A stretch of DNA of 64,000 nucleotides from Phycisphaerae bacterium (GCA_035275405.1 DATEMU010000011.1:62001-126000); one strand, 5' to 3'; counted from the first letter of the stretch, positions 33,254-42,474 are shown. The notes: generated by a model from the letters alone, not told the origin. Numbers and translations are program-made.

Positions 33254-35767
33254 TTACTCGCGGCCGGCGGCGGCTTGCTTCATGCCCTCTTCGAGCTTTT
33301 TGATTTCCTCGGGGCTCAGTTTCGGTCGGTCAACCTTGATCGTGAGTTTGTTGAGCTTCCCGGTAAAGGTGAACGGAGGGCGGTAGTCCGCATCGTTCAC
33401 GCCGGTCAGCGTGTCGGAGCCGACGTCGAAGGCCTCGTCCCACTGCAGAATCATGGGCAGCGTATGCGGCATGGATTCAGTGGCCACGGTTTTTCCATCC
33501 ACTTTGAGTGTTCCGGTGCCGGGGCGGCCAAGACCGCTCATGTTGTTGAAGGCGAGCGTCCCGACGCCGAGACCGTCATACTTGAAGTCGAATTCGACAA
33601 TGTGCCGGCCGGGCGAAAGCGCTTCCGGTCCTTCCCACTTGATGCGCTTCAGATCAATGAGGTTCCACAGGAACACCGGCCTGCCCTTGAGCAGGTAAAA
33701 CCCATAGCCGGCGAAGCGACCGCCGGAGGTGAGGATCATGCCCTCCGCGCCACCTTGCGGCACTTCAATGTCCGCGGTGATCGTATAGGAGCTGTTGAGA
33801 ATGGCGGGAGAGTCGCCCTGCGGCAGGCCGGTCATGGGTCGCGTATAGACGAACTCGGTGCGACCGGCGGTGATGTTCGGGCGCGGGGCCACGATGCGGG
33901 CGGCCACGGAGGCGTCCATCGGGAAGACCTGATATTTCTTCGCCTCCGCGATGAACATCTCCTTCAGTTGCTTCACTTTTTCCGGATGCTGGTCCGCGAG
34001 GTTCCGGGACTGGCTGAAGTCCTTGCTCAGGTCGTAGAGTTCGAGCACCTGGTTGTTGAGCGGGTCGGGATTGGCGGGGCCGAAGGCCTCCCACGGCGCG
34101 CGGTTGACCTTGGTGGCAAGGAGCCAGCCATCGTGATACAGGGCCCACTGGCCGAACATCTCGAAATACTGGGTTTTGTGTCGTGAGGGTTCTTTGGCAT
34201 TCTTCTCGTCGAAGGTATAGACCAGGCTCGTGCCTTCGATCGGCGCCTGTCGGATGCCGTCCGCATATTCGGGAGCGGTGATCCCGCAGGCCTCGAGAAT
34301 GGTGGGCACGATGTCAATGATGTGGCAGAACTGTTCGCGCAGGCCGCCCTGATCCTTGATCCGCGCCGGCCAGGAAATGGCCATGCATTGACGGATACCG
34401 CCGAGTCTGGAAGCGTTCTGTTTGAACCAGGTGAAAGGCGTATCGAAGGCCCACGACCAGCCTGCCGACATGTGGTTGTAGGTCTCTTCCGTGCCCCAGA
34501 CGTCGTACCACTTCATTTGTTCCTCGACCGGCATCTGGTTGATGCCGTTGAAGAACGCGACTTCGTTGGGCGTGCCCAGCGGGCCGCCCTCGGCGCTGGT
34601 GCCGTTGTCTCCGTTGATGTAGATGATGAGCGTGTTGTCGAGCTTGCCCATGTCCTCGACGGCCTGGATGACCCGGCCGATTTCGTGGTCGTTGTACGCT
34701 TCATAGGCCGCGAAGATTTCCACCTGCTTGATATAGAGCTTTTTCTCTTCGGGCGTACAGTCGTCCCAGTTCTTGATGACCTGCGTGGGCCAGGGCTCAA
34801 GCTGGGTGTCCTTGGGGATCACGCCGAGGCGCTTCTGGTTCTCGAAGATTCGCTCGCGCACCTTGTTCCAACCGTCGTCGAACAAGTGCAAGGCACTGAT
34901 CTTCTCCACCCACTCCCGGGTCGGATGATGCGGCGCGTGCGTCGCGCCAGGGGCATACTTGACGAAGAAAGGCTTGCCCGGATCAATCTGATGGATGCGA
35001 TTCAAGTAATCAATAGCGTCGTCGGCCATTCCGGTGACCAGGTTCCAGCCCGGCTTGCCCTCAAAGGGATAGATTTGCGTTGTGTTGCGGAAAAGGTTCG
35101 GCTGCCATTGATTGGCGTCGCCGCCGACGAAGCCGAAGAAGTAGTCGAAGCCCTGCCCGATGGGCCAATTCTCAAAAGGCCCGACCTGGCTCGCCGCGAA
35201 GGCGGGGACGTTGTGGTCTTTGCCGAACCAGGAGGTGGCGTAGCCGTTCTCCTTGAGGATGCGACCGATGGTGGCCTTGTCCTTCGCAATGATGCTGTTG
35301 TAGCCGGGGAAGCCGGTGGATTGCTCGGAGATCACGCCGAAGCCGGCCGAGTGATGATTGCGCCCGGTGATGAGCGCTGCGCGGGTCGGCGAGCAGAGCG
35401 CGGTGGAATGAATGTTGTTGTAGCGCAGGCCGTTCTTCGCGATGCGGTCCATGGTCGGTGTCGGGATAACGCCGCCGAACGTGCTGGGGACGCCGAAACC
35501 CGAGTCGTCGGTAATGATGAGCAGCACGTTGGGCGCTCCCTTGGGAGGCACAACGCGCGGCGCCCACCAGGCCTTGGAGCGCAGTGCATCATCCTTAATC
35601 ACTCCATCGAACTTCGGATCAGGTGGCGGGAGTTGTTTTCCATCGATGGTGGTCGTCGCGCCGGGCGAACCGACTGTTCCCGTCGTCTCTTGCGAGTTCG
35701 CTCGGTTCGCGACGATGAATACCGCCAACGCCACAGCGCAGGCAACGCGCAAATTGGCACGCATCAT
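33254..35767 (-). CDS. Exported arylsulfatase (formylglycine-type, family S1)
   Basis: An 837-residue protein with a signal peptide (~26 residues). The sulfatase motif is CSPTRAALITGR, with Cys125 as the residue to be oxidised to formylglycine; the metal site includes LLIITDDSGFG near 84 and YINGDNGTSAEGG further on. An extra C-terminal domain (~170 residues, FTGKLNKLTIKVDRP) is typical of the AtsA-like long form. It should hydrolyse sulfate esters in the periplasm or outside the cell. AAAGGGAGATCAAC precedes the ATG at 35767. No formylglycine-generating enzyme is in the window. It heads the nine-gene cluster. Confidence 0.94.
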   Translation of the reverse strand: MMRANLRVACAVALAVFIVANRANSQETTGTVGSPGATTTIDGKQLPPPDPKFDGVIKDDALRSKAWWAPRVVPPKGAPNVLLIITDDSGFGVPSTFGGVIPTPTMDRIAKNGLRYNNIHSTALCSPTRAALITGRNHHSAGFGVISEQSTGFPGYNSIIAKDKATIGRILKENGYATSWFGKDHNVPAFAASQVGPFENWPIGQGFDYFFGFVGGDANQWQPNLFRNTTQIYPFEGKPGWNLVTGMADDAIDYLNRIHQIDPGKPFFVKYAPGATHAPHHPTREWVEKISALHLFDDGWNKVRERIFENQKRLGVIPKDTQLEPWPTQVIKNWDDCTPEEKKLYIKQVEIFAAYEAYNDHEIGRVIQAVEDMGKLDNTLIIYINGDNGTSAEGGPLGTPNEVAFFNGINQMPVEEQMKWYDVWGTEETYNHMSAGWSWAFDTPFTWFKQNASRLGGIRQCMAISWPARIKDQGGLREQFCHIIDIVPTILEACGITAPEYADGIRQAPIEGTSLVYTFDEKNAKEPSRHKTQYFEMFGQWALYHDGWLLATKVNRAPWEAFGPANPDPLNNQVLELYDLSKDFSQSRNLADQHPEKVKQLKEMFIAEAKKYQVFPMDASVAARIVAPRPNITAGRTEFVYTRPMTGLPQGDSPAILNSSYTITADIEVPQGGAEGMILTSGGRFAGYGFYLLKGRPVFLWNLIDLKRIKWEGPEALSPGRHIVEFDFKYDGLGVGTLAFNNMSGLGRPGTGTLKVDGKTVATESMPHTLPMILQWDEAFDVGSDTLTGVNDADYRPPFTFTGKLNKLTIKVDRPKLSPEEIKKLEEGMKQAAAGRE

Positions 35768-35928
35768 GTTGATCTCCCTTTATTGGCTGTTAATGACTGA
35801 CGCGGATTCAACCTGCTGCCGCGCGCCCGCCTGAGTTCCCGCTCCGGCGAGGTCGGTCAGTGTACGAGGGTAGCCCAAAAAACGCCATAGCGAGTCATGA
35901 TGGCAACCGGTTCCCCCTGAAAGAGGGC

Positions 35929-36267
35929 CTACGCGCCAAGTTGAACGCTGGCCAGACCGCTGGGCACGTCATCGCAGAAGTCGAAGATCTTGTCGAGACC
36001 GGTCACGAGGAAGACGCCCCAGGCGCTGGTGCTGATACCGCAGAGACGGAGCTTTCCGCCACCGGTCGCGTGCATCAGCTTCCTGAGCTTGAGGAGCTTG
36101 GCGATGTTGGAGGAGTTGAGGAAGTTAACGGAGGAGAAATCGAGAACGGCGTGGGCGCCGTGGCGGCGCTCAAGGGTTTCGTGCAGCGCGTTCAGGTCGT
36201 CGGAAAACAGCGGGTCGTCCTGAAGCTCGGCCAGCACGATGTTGTCGGACCAGTCTTTGAGAGACAT
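35929..36267 (-). CDS. STAS-domain protein, second copy
   Basis: A 112-residue STAS domain beginning MSLKDWSDNIVLAELQDDPL. The core VLDFSSVNFLNSSNIAKLLKL matches the antagonist family, with Ser residues in LNSSN at the usual phosphosite. It is distinct from the copy at 14031-14366. The frame is open up to 36612, but the ATG at 36267 gives the natural domain boundary; the longer version would overlap the ComEA-like gene. It starts 10 nt after that gene's stop, so the two probably form an operon. Confidence 0.82.
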   Translation of the reverse strand: MSLKDWSDNIVLAELQDDPLFSDDLNALHETLERRHGAHAVLDFSSVNFLNSSNIAKLLKLRKLMHATGGGKLRLCGISTSAWGVFLVTGLDKIFDFCDDVPSGLASVQLGA

Positions 36268-36277
36268 CGAGGCCAAC

Positions 36278-36733
36278 TTATCGGCTGGAAGTGACAGTGT
36301 CAAATTGGGCGGAACGCGTCGGGAAGCGGAGGAAAGGGCGGAGCCGGGCCAGCGTTCGCGGGCCGATGCCCGGTATGGGTGAGAGGCTACCGGCAGATTG
36401 AAAAAAGGGACGTTCGGAATTGGGGTCGGCGGCGCGCTGCGAATCCCGATAGGCGACAATTTTTCGGGCCAGCGATTCACCAATACCGGGGAGTTGCGCC
36501 AACTCAAACCACTGGGCGGTATTCGGATCAACCCCCATGTTAAGCGCCATGCTGTCAATGCTGGGCCGTCCGAGATTTGCACCGGCAGGGCGGAGGATTC
36601 CGCCAAATGCAAGGGTGGACAGAAGCAGCGCGCCGACCAAAGCCAGGGCGGGCAGTGCGGACGGTAATCGGGCGTCCTTAAGGGGCATGGACGCCGCAGG
36701 GTGATTTCCGAAGGCCACTTGCACAGGTCGCAT
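36278..36733 (-). CDS. ComEA-like helix-hairpin-helix protein
   Basis: About 151 residues: an N-terminal membrane helix (ALPALALVGALLLSTLAFGG) followed by a tandem helix-hairpin-helix region, with AQLPGIGESLARKIVAYRDS and LSPIPGIGPRTLARLRPFL. This is the layout of ComEA, the membrane-anchored dsDNA receptor of DNA uptake, though single such proteins also occur without competence. The start is unclear (ATG 36733 or 36688; the frame is open to 36844), since no good ribosome binding site is visible. No ComEC or other competence gene is in the window. Confidence 0.78.
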   Translation of the reverse strand: MRPVQVAFGNHPAASMPLKDARLPSALPALALVGALLLSTLAFGGILRPAGANLGRPSIDSMALNMGVDPNTAQWFELAQLPGIGESLARKIVAYRDSQRAADPNSERPFFQSAGSLSPIPGIGPRTLARLRPFLRFPTRSAQFDTVTSSR

Positions 36734-37171
36734 GTTATACCCGAAGTAGGTAGTGCGGCCCGGTCGAGGATCGCTTACGAAGCTGTTATGCCGCAGCGCG
36801 GGCCGGAACGGGGGGTAAAAGGTGGTGGGTGGGATAGAAGGCACGGGCCGGCCCTGTCAGACGGGGGCTGCCAGGCCATGCAGATACTACGCAACCCCGC
36901 ATGCACCCTGGAGTTGGATTCGCCTCCCAACGTGGCGGATTCGGCGTACGGAACGGTCGGTTCGAGCCGGCTTTGAGGTTATCCGGACGCTTCTAACCAA
37001 TGGGGGAATCAGGGGTCTAAACAGAGCAACCTGCCATCGCCGTGCTTCCCAATGCCTGAAGCCGACCGGCGGGAGATATGGTCCCGGTGGGAGATTGTGC
37101 GCCGGGGAGACCACGCGTATAGTGCGCGGTTCGATCAAACCTCCAGGATAAAGCTCCACGGAATAACCATT
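36734..37171. other. Divergent intergenic region upstream of ComEA-like and GT2 genes
   Basis: About 440 nt without a convincing gene, apart from possible N-terminal extensions on either side. A hairpin-forming ACCGG...CCGGT pair lies near 37060-37090. I found no clear promoter consensus and no riboswitch signature. Confidence 0.3.
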
Positions 37172-38695
37172 ATGCCAGCCACAGAGTGTTTGGACCGGAT
37201 GGGAGTCCGGTCTGACGAACGATTTGTCACCACGGAGGACGAAACACTGTCGAACGCGAATGTGCTCAGCGCGATCCAGCTTGGGCCCATCGATGACCGG
37301 ACGCCGTCCCAGCGACGGGCCGAGAAGCTATTCCAGTATTTTGTCATCGTCGCAGGACTCATCGGACTGACTGTCGCTTTCGCCAGTGGACGGGTCTTTG
37401 AGCGGTTCTCCCTGTGGCAGACGGCATGGGGCAGCTCGTTCTGGATCATGTCGCTGGCGTACGGTGGGTTGATGTACGCCGTATTGGTGTGGCGCGTGAT
37501 CCTCTGGCGGCGGTATCGGCCGATGGAAGCCGTGCCGGACGAACAACTGCCGTTTGTGTCCGTCATTATCCCGGCGTTCAACGAAGGAGCCCTGGTCAAG
37601 CAGTCCATCCTCTCGGTCGCGGCGTCGAATTATCCGACGGACCGGCTAGAAATCATCGCGATCGACGACGGCAGCGCGGATGACACGTGGCTGCACATCC
37701 TGACGGCGGCGCGGCAGGGAGAAAAGCGCGTAAAGATCCATACGCTGAGGCAGCCCACCAATAAAGGCAAGCGCGAGGCGCTGGTGCTCGGTTTTGACAA
37801 AGGGCGGGGCGACGTCTTCGTGACGATCGACTCGGACAGCATGATCCACGCGGACGCGCTGCGCAACGGCGTGACGCCGCTGGTGCGCGATCCGCGGATC
37901 GGATGCGTGGCGGGCTGCGTTGAGGTGATGAACCCCCGGCAGAGCATCTTCACGCGCTTCCTGAAATGTACCTTCAGCCTGTCGTTCAAGTTCGTGCGGG
38001 CGTATCAGAGCGAGTTTCGCGGTGTGTTCTGCACGCCGGGGGCGCTGTCGATCTACCGGGCGGATTTCGTGCGCAAGGTCGCGGACGAGTGGGCAAGCCA
38101 GCAGTTCCTGGGGCAGAGGTGCACGACCGGCGAAGATCGGGCGATGACGAACCTGTTCCTGCGCGAGGGGTGGCTGACCGCCTACCAGGGCAACGCGGTC
38201 GTGTGGAGTAAGATGCCGCACACGTACATGGGCTTGGTCATGATGCTGCTGCGCTGGGCGCGGAGCAACATCCGCGAGACGATCGTGCTGTTCCGGTTCA
38301 TGTTTACGCGGTTCCGCGGGGCGTATTTGAACACATTCCGATTCAACATGATCGTGACGGCCCTGACGCTGTTCATGCCCGTGCTGCTGATCGGAAACAG
38401 CATTGTGCTGTTGGCGACAGCGGAGGGTTATGCCCTGCACCAACTCGGAATGGTCATGACGTACGCCATGATCATGTCGGTTATTTACTACAAGAGCGAG
38501 CGCGACCTGGATTGGGTGTGGCTCTTCCTGTACGAGTTCTTCTGGGTGGCGTGCCTGTCGTGGGTCATGCCGTACGCGGCGCTGACGCTTCGGAATACGG
38601 GCTGGCTGACACGCGGCGTCTCAAGAGCCTCATCGCCTCCCCAATTGCCGGAACCCAGTTCGCAGCCCGTGCCGGCGCTCGCGGTCGCGGGTTAG
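37172..38695 (+). CDS. Membrane-bound family 2 glycosyltransferase
   Basis: About 507 residues: two N-terminal helices, a cytoplasmic GT-A domain and four or so C-terminal helices. The GT2 motifs are FVSVIIPAFNEGALV, IAIDDGSADDTW, the DxD motif VTIDSDSMIHAD, GEDRAMTN and LLRWARSN (the RW of processive synthases). The pattern is that of hyaluronan/chitin/cellulose-synthase-like enzymes, so a secreted or membrane polysaccharide is inferred. Start choice is uncertain: an ATG at 37172 (MPATECLDRMGV) is likely; the frame is open to 37052. A strong terminator lies 25 nt after its stop. Confidence 0.85.
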   Translation: MPATECLDRMGVRSDERFVTTEDETLSNANVLSAIQLGPIDDRTPSQRRAEKLFQYFVIVAGLIGLTVAFASGRVFERFSLWQTAWGSSFWIMSLAYGGLMYAVLVWRVILWRRYRPMEAVPDEQLPFVSVIIPAFNEGALVKQSILSVAASNYPTDRLEIIAIDDGSADDTWLHILTAARQGEKRVKIHTLRQPTNKGKREALVLGFDKGRGDVFVTIDSDSMIHADALRNGVTPLVRDPRIGCVAGCVEVMNPRQSIFTRFLKCTFSLSFKFVRAYQSEFRGVFCTPGALSIYRADFVRKVADEWASQQFLGQRCTTGEDRAMTNLFLREGWLTAYQGNAVVWSKMPHTYMGLVMMLLRWARSNIRETIVLFRFMFTRFRGAYLNTFRFNMIVTALTLFMPVLLIGNSIVLLATAEGYALHQLGMVMTYAMIMSVIYYKSERDLDWVWLFLYEFFWVACLSWVMPYAALTLRNTGWLTRGVSRASSPPQLPEPSSQPVPALAVAG

Positions 38696-38720
38696 GAACG
38701 AGTACTCAGTAACAAGAAGT

Positions 38721-38751
38721 AGCCCCGGGGGAATTCCCGGGGCTTTTTTTT
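38721..38751 (+). terminator. Rho-independent terminator of the GT2 gene
   Basis: AGCCCCGGG-GGAATT-CCCGGGGCT is a 9-bp perfect GC-rich stem with a 6-nt loop, followed by eight consecutive T. This is a textbook intrinsic terminator on the plus strand, placed 25 nt after the GT2 stop and 34 nt before the convergent mutase stop. Confidence 0.93.
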
Positions 38752-38784
38752 GCGCGCCCAGGTGAGCGATTCGCTTCGGGACAT

Positions 38785-40122
38785 CTACTTCAGTTCTGTG
38801 ATTCGTTGGGCGAGGGATTGGGCCGTCGCTTCGTCGGCGGCCTCGGCGATGACGCGGGCGATGGGTTCAGTGTTCGAAGGGCGGATATGGACCCAGCCCT
38901 CGGGCCAGTCGATGCGGAGACCGTCGGCGTCGTTGATGCGACCGCCCTCGGCGGAGAGTCGGACGCGCTGCAGCCATTCGTTCATCCGGGGGCGGTCGAT
39001 GTCGAACTTTTGCTTGACCATCACGTAACGGGGCAATTCGTCGACGATGTTGTTGAACGGCCGCCAGTCCTCAGCGAGTAAGCTGAGGACCAGTCCCATG
39101 GCGCCGAGGCTGTCGCGAACGGGGACGACGCGAGGGTCGATGACGCCGCCATTGCCCTCGCCGCCGATGACGCAATTATTTTCGAGGACGGCGCGGGCGA
39201 CGTTGGCCTCGCCAACGGAGGTGCGATAGACGATACATTTGTCGCCGGCGCGGGCAGCGAGATCGTCGATCATCCGCGAGGTCGAAAGATTGGCGGCGGC
39301 GGGACCGGGCGTCTTGCTGAAAACGTATTTGGCGGAGAGGGCGAGCGTGCATTCCTCGCCGATGTAGCGGCCCTTGTTGTCGATGATGGCGAGGCGGTCG
39401 GCGTCGGGGTCCTGGGCGAAGCCGATGTCGGCGCCGGCGCGAAGAACGGTATCGCAAAGGTCGGCGAGGTTTTCGGCAGTGGGTTCGGGCGTGTGAGCGA
39501 AGCGGCCGGTCGGTTCGCCGTTCACGTGGATCACCTTGCACCCGAGCCGTTCGAGAAGCATCTTGCCGGACGCGCCGCCGGCGCCGTTGACGCTGTCGAG
39601 GACGACGTTGAGTTGCCGGCGACGGATGGCGGCGACGTCGAGGTTGCGCACGACGCGGGCGACATGGCGATCGTTGGTGGACAGATCGCGCTGGCAACGA
39701 CCGACGTCCTGGACCTCGACGTAGTCAAATCGCCGCTCGCGGTAGCGCTCGAAGATCTTCTCGGCAATTTCGGGCGGCGGCGCGAAGCCCTCGGCCGTAA
39801 GGAACTTGATGCCGTTCCAGCGGATGGGGTTGTGGCTGGCGGTGACGATGATGCCGCCGCGGGCGGACCGCTCCAGGACGGTCAGGGCGGTGCCGGGGGT
39901 GGTGACGATGCCGAGTTCGGTGACGCTACAGCCGACGGCGAGAAGGCCGCTCTTGATCGCGGATTCGAGGAGCTCGCCGCTGGGCCGGGAATCGCGGCCG
40001 AGGATGACGTGACCGCCGCCCAGGTGCGAGCCGAACGCGGCGCCGAGCTGGACGGCCAGTTCAGGGGTCATCGTCTCTCCGACGATGCCGCGGACGCCGG
40101 AGACAGACATCATAAGGGTCAT
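38785..40122 (-). CDS. glmM: Phosphohexomutase, probably phosphoglucosamine mutase
   Basis: A 445-residue alpha-D-phosphohexomutase. The phosphoserine loop is IIVTASHNPIRWNG (Ser96), the metal loop is DPDADRLAI, the sugar-specificity loop is GGEGNGGVIDP and the phosphate-binding loop is IRPSNTEPIARVI. GlmM converts glucosamine 6-phosphate to glucosamine 1-phosphate for UDP-GlcNAc synthesis. The GEGNGG loop differs from the usual bacterial GlmM GEQSGH and resembles archaeal-type GlmM and PMM/PGM enzymes, so phosphomannomutase is possible. It converges with the GT2 gene and its terminator. Confidence 0.88.
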   Translation of the reverse strand: MTLMMSVSGVRGIVGETMTPELAVQLGAAFGSHLGGGHVILGRDSRPSGELLESAIKSGLLAVGCSVTELGIVTTPGTALTVLERSARGGIIVTASHNPIRWNGIKFLTAEGFAPPPEIAEKIFERYRERRFDYVEVQDVGRCQRDLSTNDRHVARVVRNLDVAAIRRRQLNVVLDSVNGAGGASGKMLLERLGCKVIHVNGEPTGRFAHTPEPTAENLADLCDTVLRAGADIGFAQDPDADRLAIIDNKGRYIGEECTLALSAKYVFSKTPGPAAANLSTSRMIDDLAARAGDKCIVYRTSVGEANVARAVLENNCVIGGEGNGGVIDPRVVPVRDSLGAMGLVLSLLAEDWRPFNNIVDELPRYVMVKQKFDIDRPRMNEWLQRVRLSAEGGRINDADGLRIDWPEGWVHIRPSNTEPIARVIAEAADEATAQSLAQRITELK

Positions 40123-40160
40123 AGTGGGTTCTCAGTCCCGTCCATCATTGTATATAGCAT

Positions 40161-40187
40161 GAATGGCGAATGGCGAATAGCAAAGGG
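40161..40187. repeat. Half heptamer element C in the glmM leader
   Basis: GAATGGC-GAATGGC-GAATAGC followed by a degenerate AAAGGGC copy, about 40 nt upstream of the mutase start. It has the same 7-nt period as elements A and B but no opposing arm. Confidence 0.65.
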
Positions 40188-40219
40188 CGAAAGATGCGCG
40201 CGTACCGACCCTCACCCCG

Positions 40220-40244
40220 ACCCTCTCCCTAGGAGGGAGAGGGT
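40220..40244. repeat. Palindrome ACCCTCTCCCT-AGG-AGGGAGAGGGT
   Basis: A perfect 11-bp inverted repeat with a 3-nt spacer, preceded by CCCTCACCCCG. This CCCTCACCC...CCCTCTCCC form resembles a palindrome I recall as dispersed in many bacterial genomes. The stop codon of the 93-residue gene (40229-40231) is inside it, giving the ending SPSPS. Confidence 0.75.
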
Positions 40245-40510
40245 GATTGGCGGAGGCGGTCGAGATCTTCGCGAACATCGGGGCGGATATACCGGGCATC
40301 GAGGTCGGACAGCGGAGCGAGGGCCGCAAGGGTGCGCTCGTATCGCGTTTCGAGATCGGCGGAGGTGTCGAGAAAAAGGACGCGCTGACCCTTGAGGACG
40401 CAGAGACCCCCGCCATTGCCGCCGAGGGATTCGCGGCGGATGGCGAGGCCGATCTGTTCGGCGAGAGCGAGAAGTTCGTCAAGTCTGGATTGGAGGTCCA
40501 TAAGAAGCAT
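40229..40510 (-). CDS. Small hypothetical protein
   Basis: A 93-residue acidic protein beginning MLLMDLQSRLDELLALAEQI, with a central KGQRVLFLDTSADLETRYER stretch and a short C-terminus contributed by a palindromic repeat. I do not recognise it. The helix-strand-helix content and position upstream of glmM on the same strand suggest a conserved small cytosolic protein, but no ribosome binding site is clear. A shorter start at 40501 (MDLQSRLDE) is possible. Confidence 0.6.
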   Translation of the reverse strand: MLLMDLQSRLDELLALAEQIGLAIRRESLGGNGGGLCVLKGQRVLFLDTSADLETRYERTLAALAPLSDLDARYIRPDVREDLDRLRQSPSPS

Positions 40511-40707
40511 AGATTAAGGCATTTTGAGAAAAGCCCATACTGGTGCTGTGCCGTATGCTCGCAGTTGGGCGGACGCTGCTATCAGAACTCCGGCCGCGAG
40601 GCCGGGCCGGGGAGCGCTGTTAAGCGAGACAACGGCTGATCCTAATGCAGGGTCCACTGGCACGCACTGGCGTGCGTGGTTCTGATCGGCCGGTACGATG
40701 GGCGATC

Positions 40708-42474
40708 GTGAGTGAGACGATTAGCCAAATCCCGCAAGAAGCCGAACGATGCAAGGCGCGCGGGTCGCGATGGGCGGCGTTGCTGCTTGTGCTGGCCGTG
40801 GCGGCGGCGTATGCAAACAGCTTCGACGGCGTCATGCTGCTGGACGATCGATATATCGAAAAGACGCCGGCGTTGGGGGAGCCGGGATTGTGGACGGAGA
40901 TTCGGCGATCCTCGCGGCCGCTGGTTGATCTCTCGTTTGCGATCAATAAGGCCATCGGTGGGTTGGAGCCGTTTGGGTATCACGTATTCAATTTGCTCGT
41001 GCATTTGGCGGCGACGCTGGCGTTGTTTGGGGTCGTGCGGCGGAGTTTGGTCGCGCCGGAGGTTTCGGGCGAAGGGATTCCCGCGGAGGGTGGGTGCGAG
41101 AGAGGATTCTCGCACCAGCAAACAGCCATCGCGTTTGCGATCGCTGTACTGTGGGCGATGCATCCGCTACAAACTCAAAGCGTGACGTATATCAGCCAGC
41201 GGGCTGAATCGATGATGGGGCTTTTTTATTTGCTCACCCTGTATGGCGTTGCGCGAGCCGCGGGAGGACAGGCGGCGCACGCATGGTCGATCGCGGCGGT
41301 CGTGGCGTGCGCGATGGGAATGCTATCCAAGCCGGTCATGGTAACGGCACCGGTCATGGCGGTTCTCTACGACCGGGCATTTTGGGCGGAGTCGTGGAGA
41401 CAGGTTTTTCGCCGGCGATGGCGGCTCCACGTGGGACTTGCGGCGACGTGGATGGTACTCGTCCTGACAGGAGTCGTGCGCGGTTTGGCGAGCACGAATG
41501 GTGGAGAGGTGGGGTTCGGCGTGGCGACGGCGACGCCGCTGCAGTACCTGTTCACGCAGTTCGAGGTGATCCGTCACTACCTGCGATTGGCGATGTGGCC
41601 CAGCGGGCTTTGTCTCGATCATCAGTGGCCGGTAGCGCAAACGTTCGCGGAAGTCGCCGGGGCGTCGATGTTTGTAATGGCGCTGGTGGTGTTGACCGTC
41701 ATTGCCTGTATTCGGCGACCGGCGGATGGGTTCGTGGGGGTGCTTTTCTTCGGCGTGTTATTGCCGACGTCGAGTTTCGTGCCGATCAAGGATGTGATCT
41801 TCGAGCATCGGATGTACTTGTCGCTGGCCTCGGTGGCGGCCGTGGCGGTGCTGGGTGGCGGGTGGCTCGTGCGCAGGATAGTCGGCGATGCGGCGCGATC
41901 GCGGCAAATTGGTGCGGCGATCGTCATCGTGGTCGCGCTGGCGTTGGGTGTTCGGACGCACTTGCGCAACCGGGATTATGCGAGCGCTGGGCGAATGTGG
42001 GCGGGGATAGTGGCGCGTTATCCGCAATCGGCGCGAGCGCTCAATAATCTCGGCGCGGCCTATTTGGATGACGGGAAATTGGAAGAGGCGGAAAGGCATT
42101 ATCGTCGGGCGGTGGCGGCGGCACCGACGATGTATGAGGCGCGATACAATTTGGGGCATGTGCTCATGCTGTTGGGGCGGGGCGATGAGGCGATCGAGCA
42201 TTTGTCCATCGCGGCGACCAACGCGGAAGTGTATCCCAATGCAATGCTCGATCTGGGGACGATTTTCGCAAGCAAAGGCCGGCTGGATTCAGCAATATCG
42301 TGTTTCCACGAAGCAATCCGGGCGCAGCCGGAGAATGCAGATGCGCATTTCAACATGGGTCTGGCGCTGAAAGCGCGGGGAGATCTGGCGGCAGCGCGGC
42401 GCGAATTTGAGGCAGTGCTGCGGATACGGCCGGGGGATGAGGAGGCAAGAAGGCAAATAGCGAATTCAGAATAG
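40708..42474 (+). CDS. Polytopic membrane protein with C-terminal TPRs (paralog of 3261-5261)
   Basis: About 588 residues from the GTG at 40708 (SETISQIPQEAERC); the frame is open to 40645. It has the same layout as the protein at 3261-5261: LLDD after the first helix (FDGVMLLDDRYI), about ten helices, the near-identical LLPTSSFVPIKDVIFEHRMYL, then about five TPRs (ALNNLGAAYLDDGKLEEAE, NADAHFNMGLALKARGD). A GT-C-like glycosyltransferase role is inferred. The last codons (IANSE, stop) come from heptamer element B. Confidence 0.78.
   Translation: MSETISQIPQEAERCKARGSRWAALLLVLAVAAAYANSFDGVMLLDDRYIEKTPALGEPGLWTEIRRSSRPLVDLSFAINKAIGGLEPFGYHVFNLLVHLAATLALFGVVRRSLVAPEVSGEGIPAEGGCERGFSHQQTAIAFAIAVLWAMHPLQTQSVTYISQRAESMMGLFYLLTLYGVARAAGGQAAHAWSIAAVVACAMGMLSKPVMVTAPVMAVLYDRAFWAESWRQVFRRRWRLHVGLAATWMVLVLTGVVRGLASTNGGEVGFGVATATPLQYLFTQFEVIRHYLRLAMWPSGLCLDHQWPVAQTFAEVAGASMFVMALVVLTVIACIRRPADGFVGVLFFGVLLPTSSFVPIKDVIFEHRMYLSLASVAAVAVLGGGWLVRRIVGDAARSRQIGAAIVIVVALALGVRTHLRNRDYASAGRMWAGIVARYPQSARALNNLGAAYLDDGKLEEAERHYRRAVAAAPTMYEARYNLGHVLMLLGRGDEAIEHLSIAATNAEVYPNAMLDLGTIFASKGRLDSAISCFHEAIRAQPENADAHFNMGLALKARGDLAAARREFEAVLRIRPGDEEARRQIANSE

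Noticed and set aside
34322..35800. A 492-codon plus-strand frame opposite the arylsulfatase
   Set aside because: It is an antisense shadow in GC-rich DNA; the arylsulfatase on the minus strand has full motifs.
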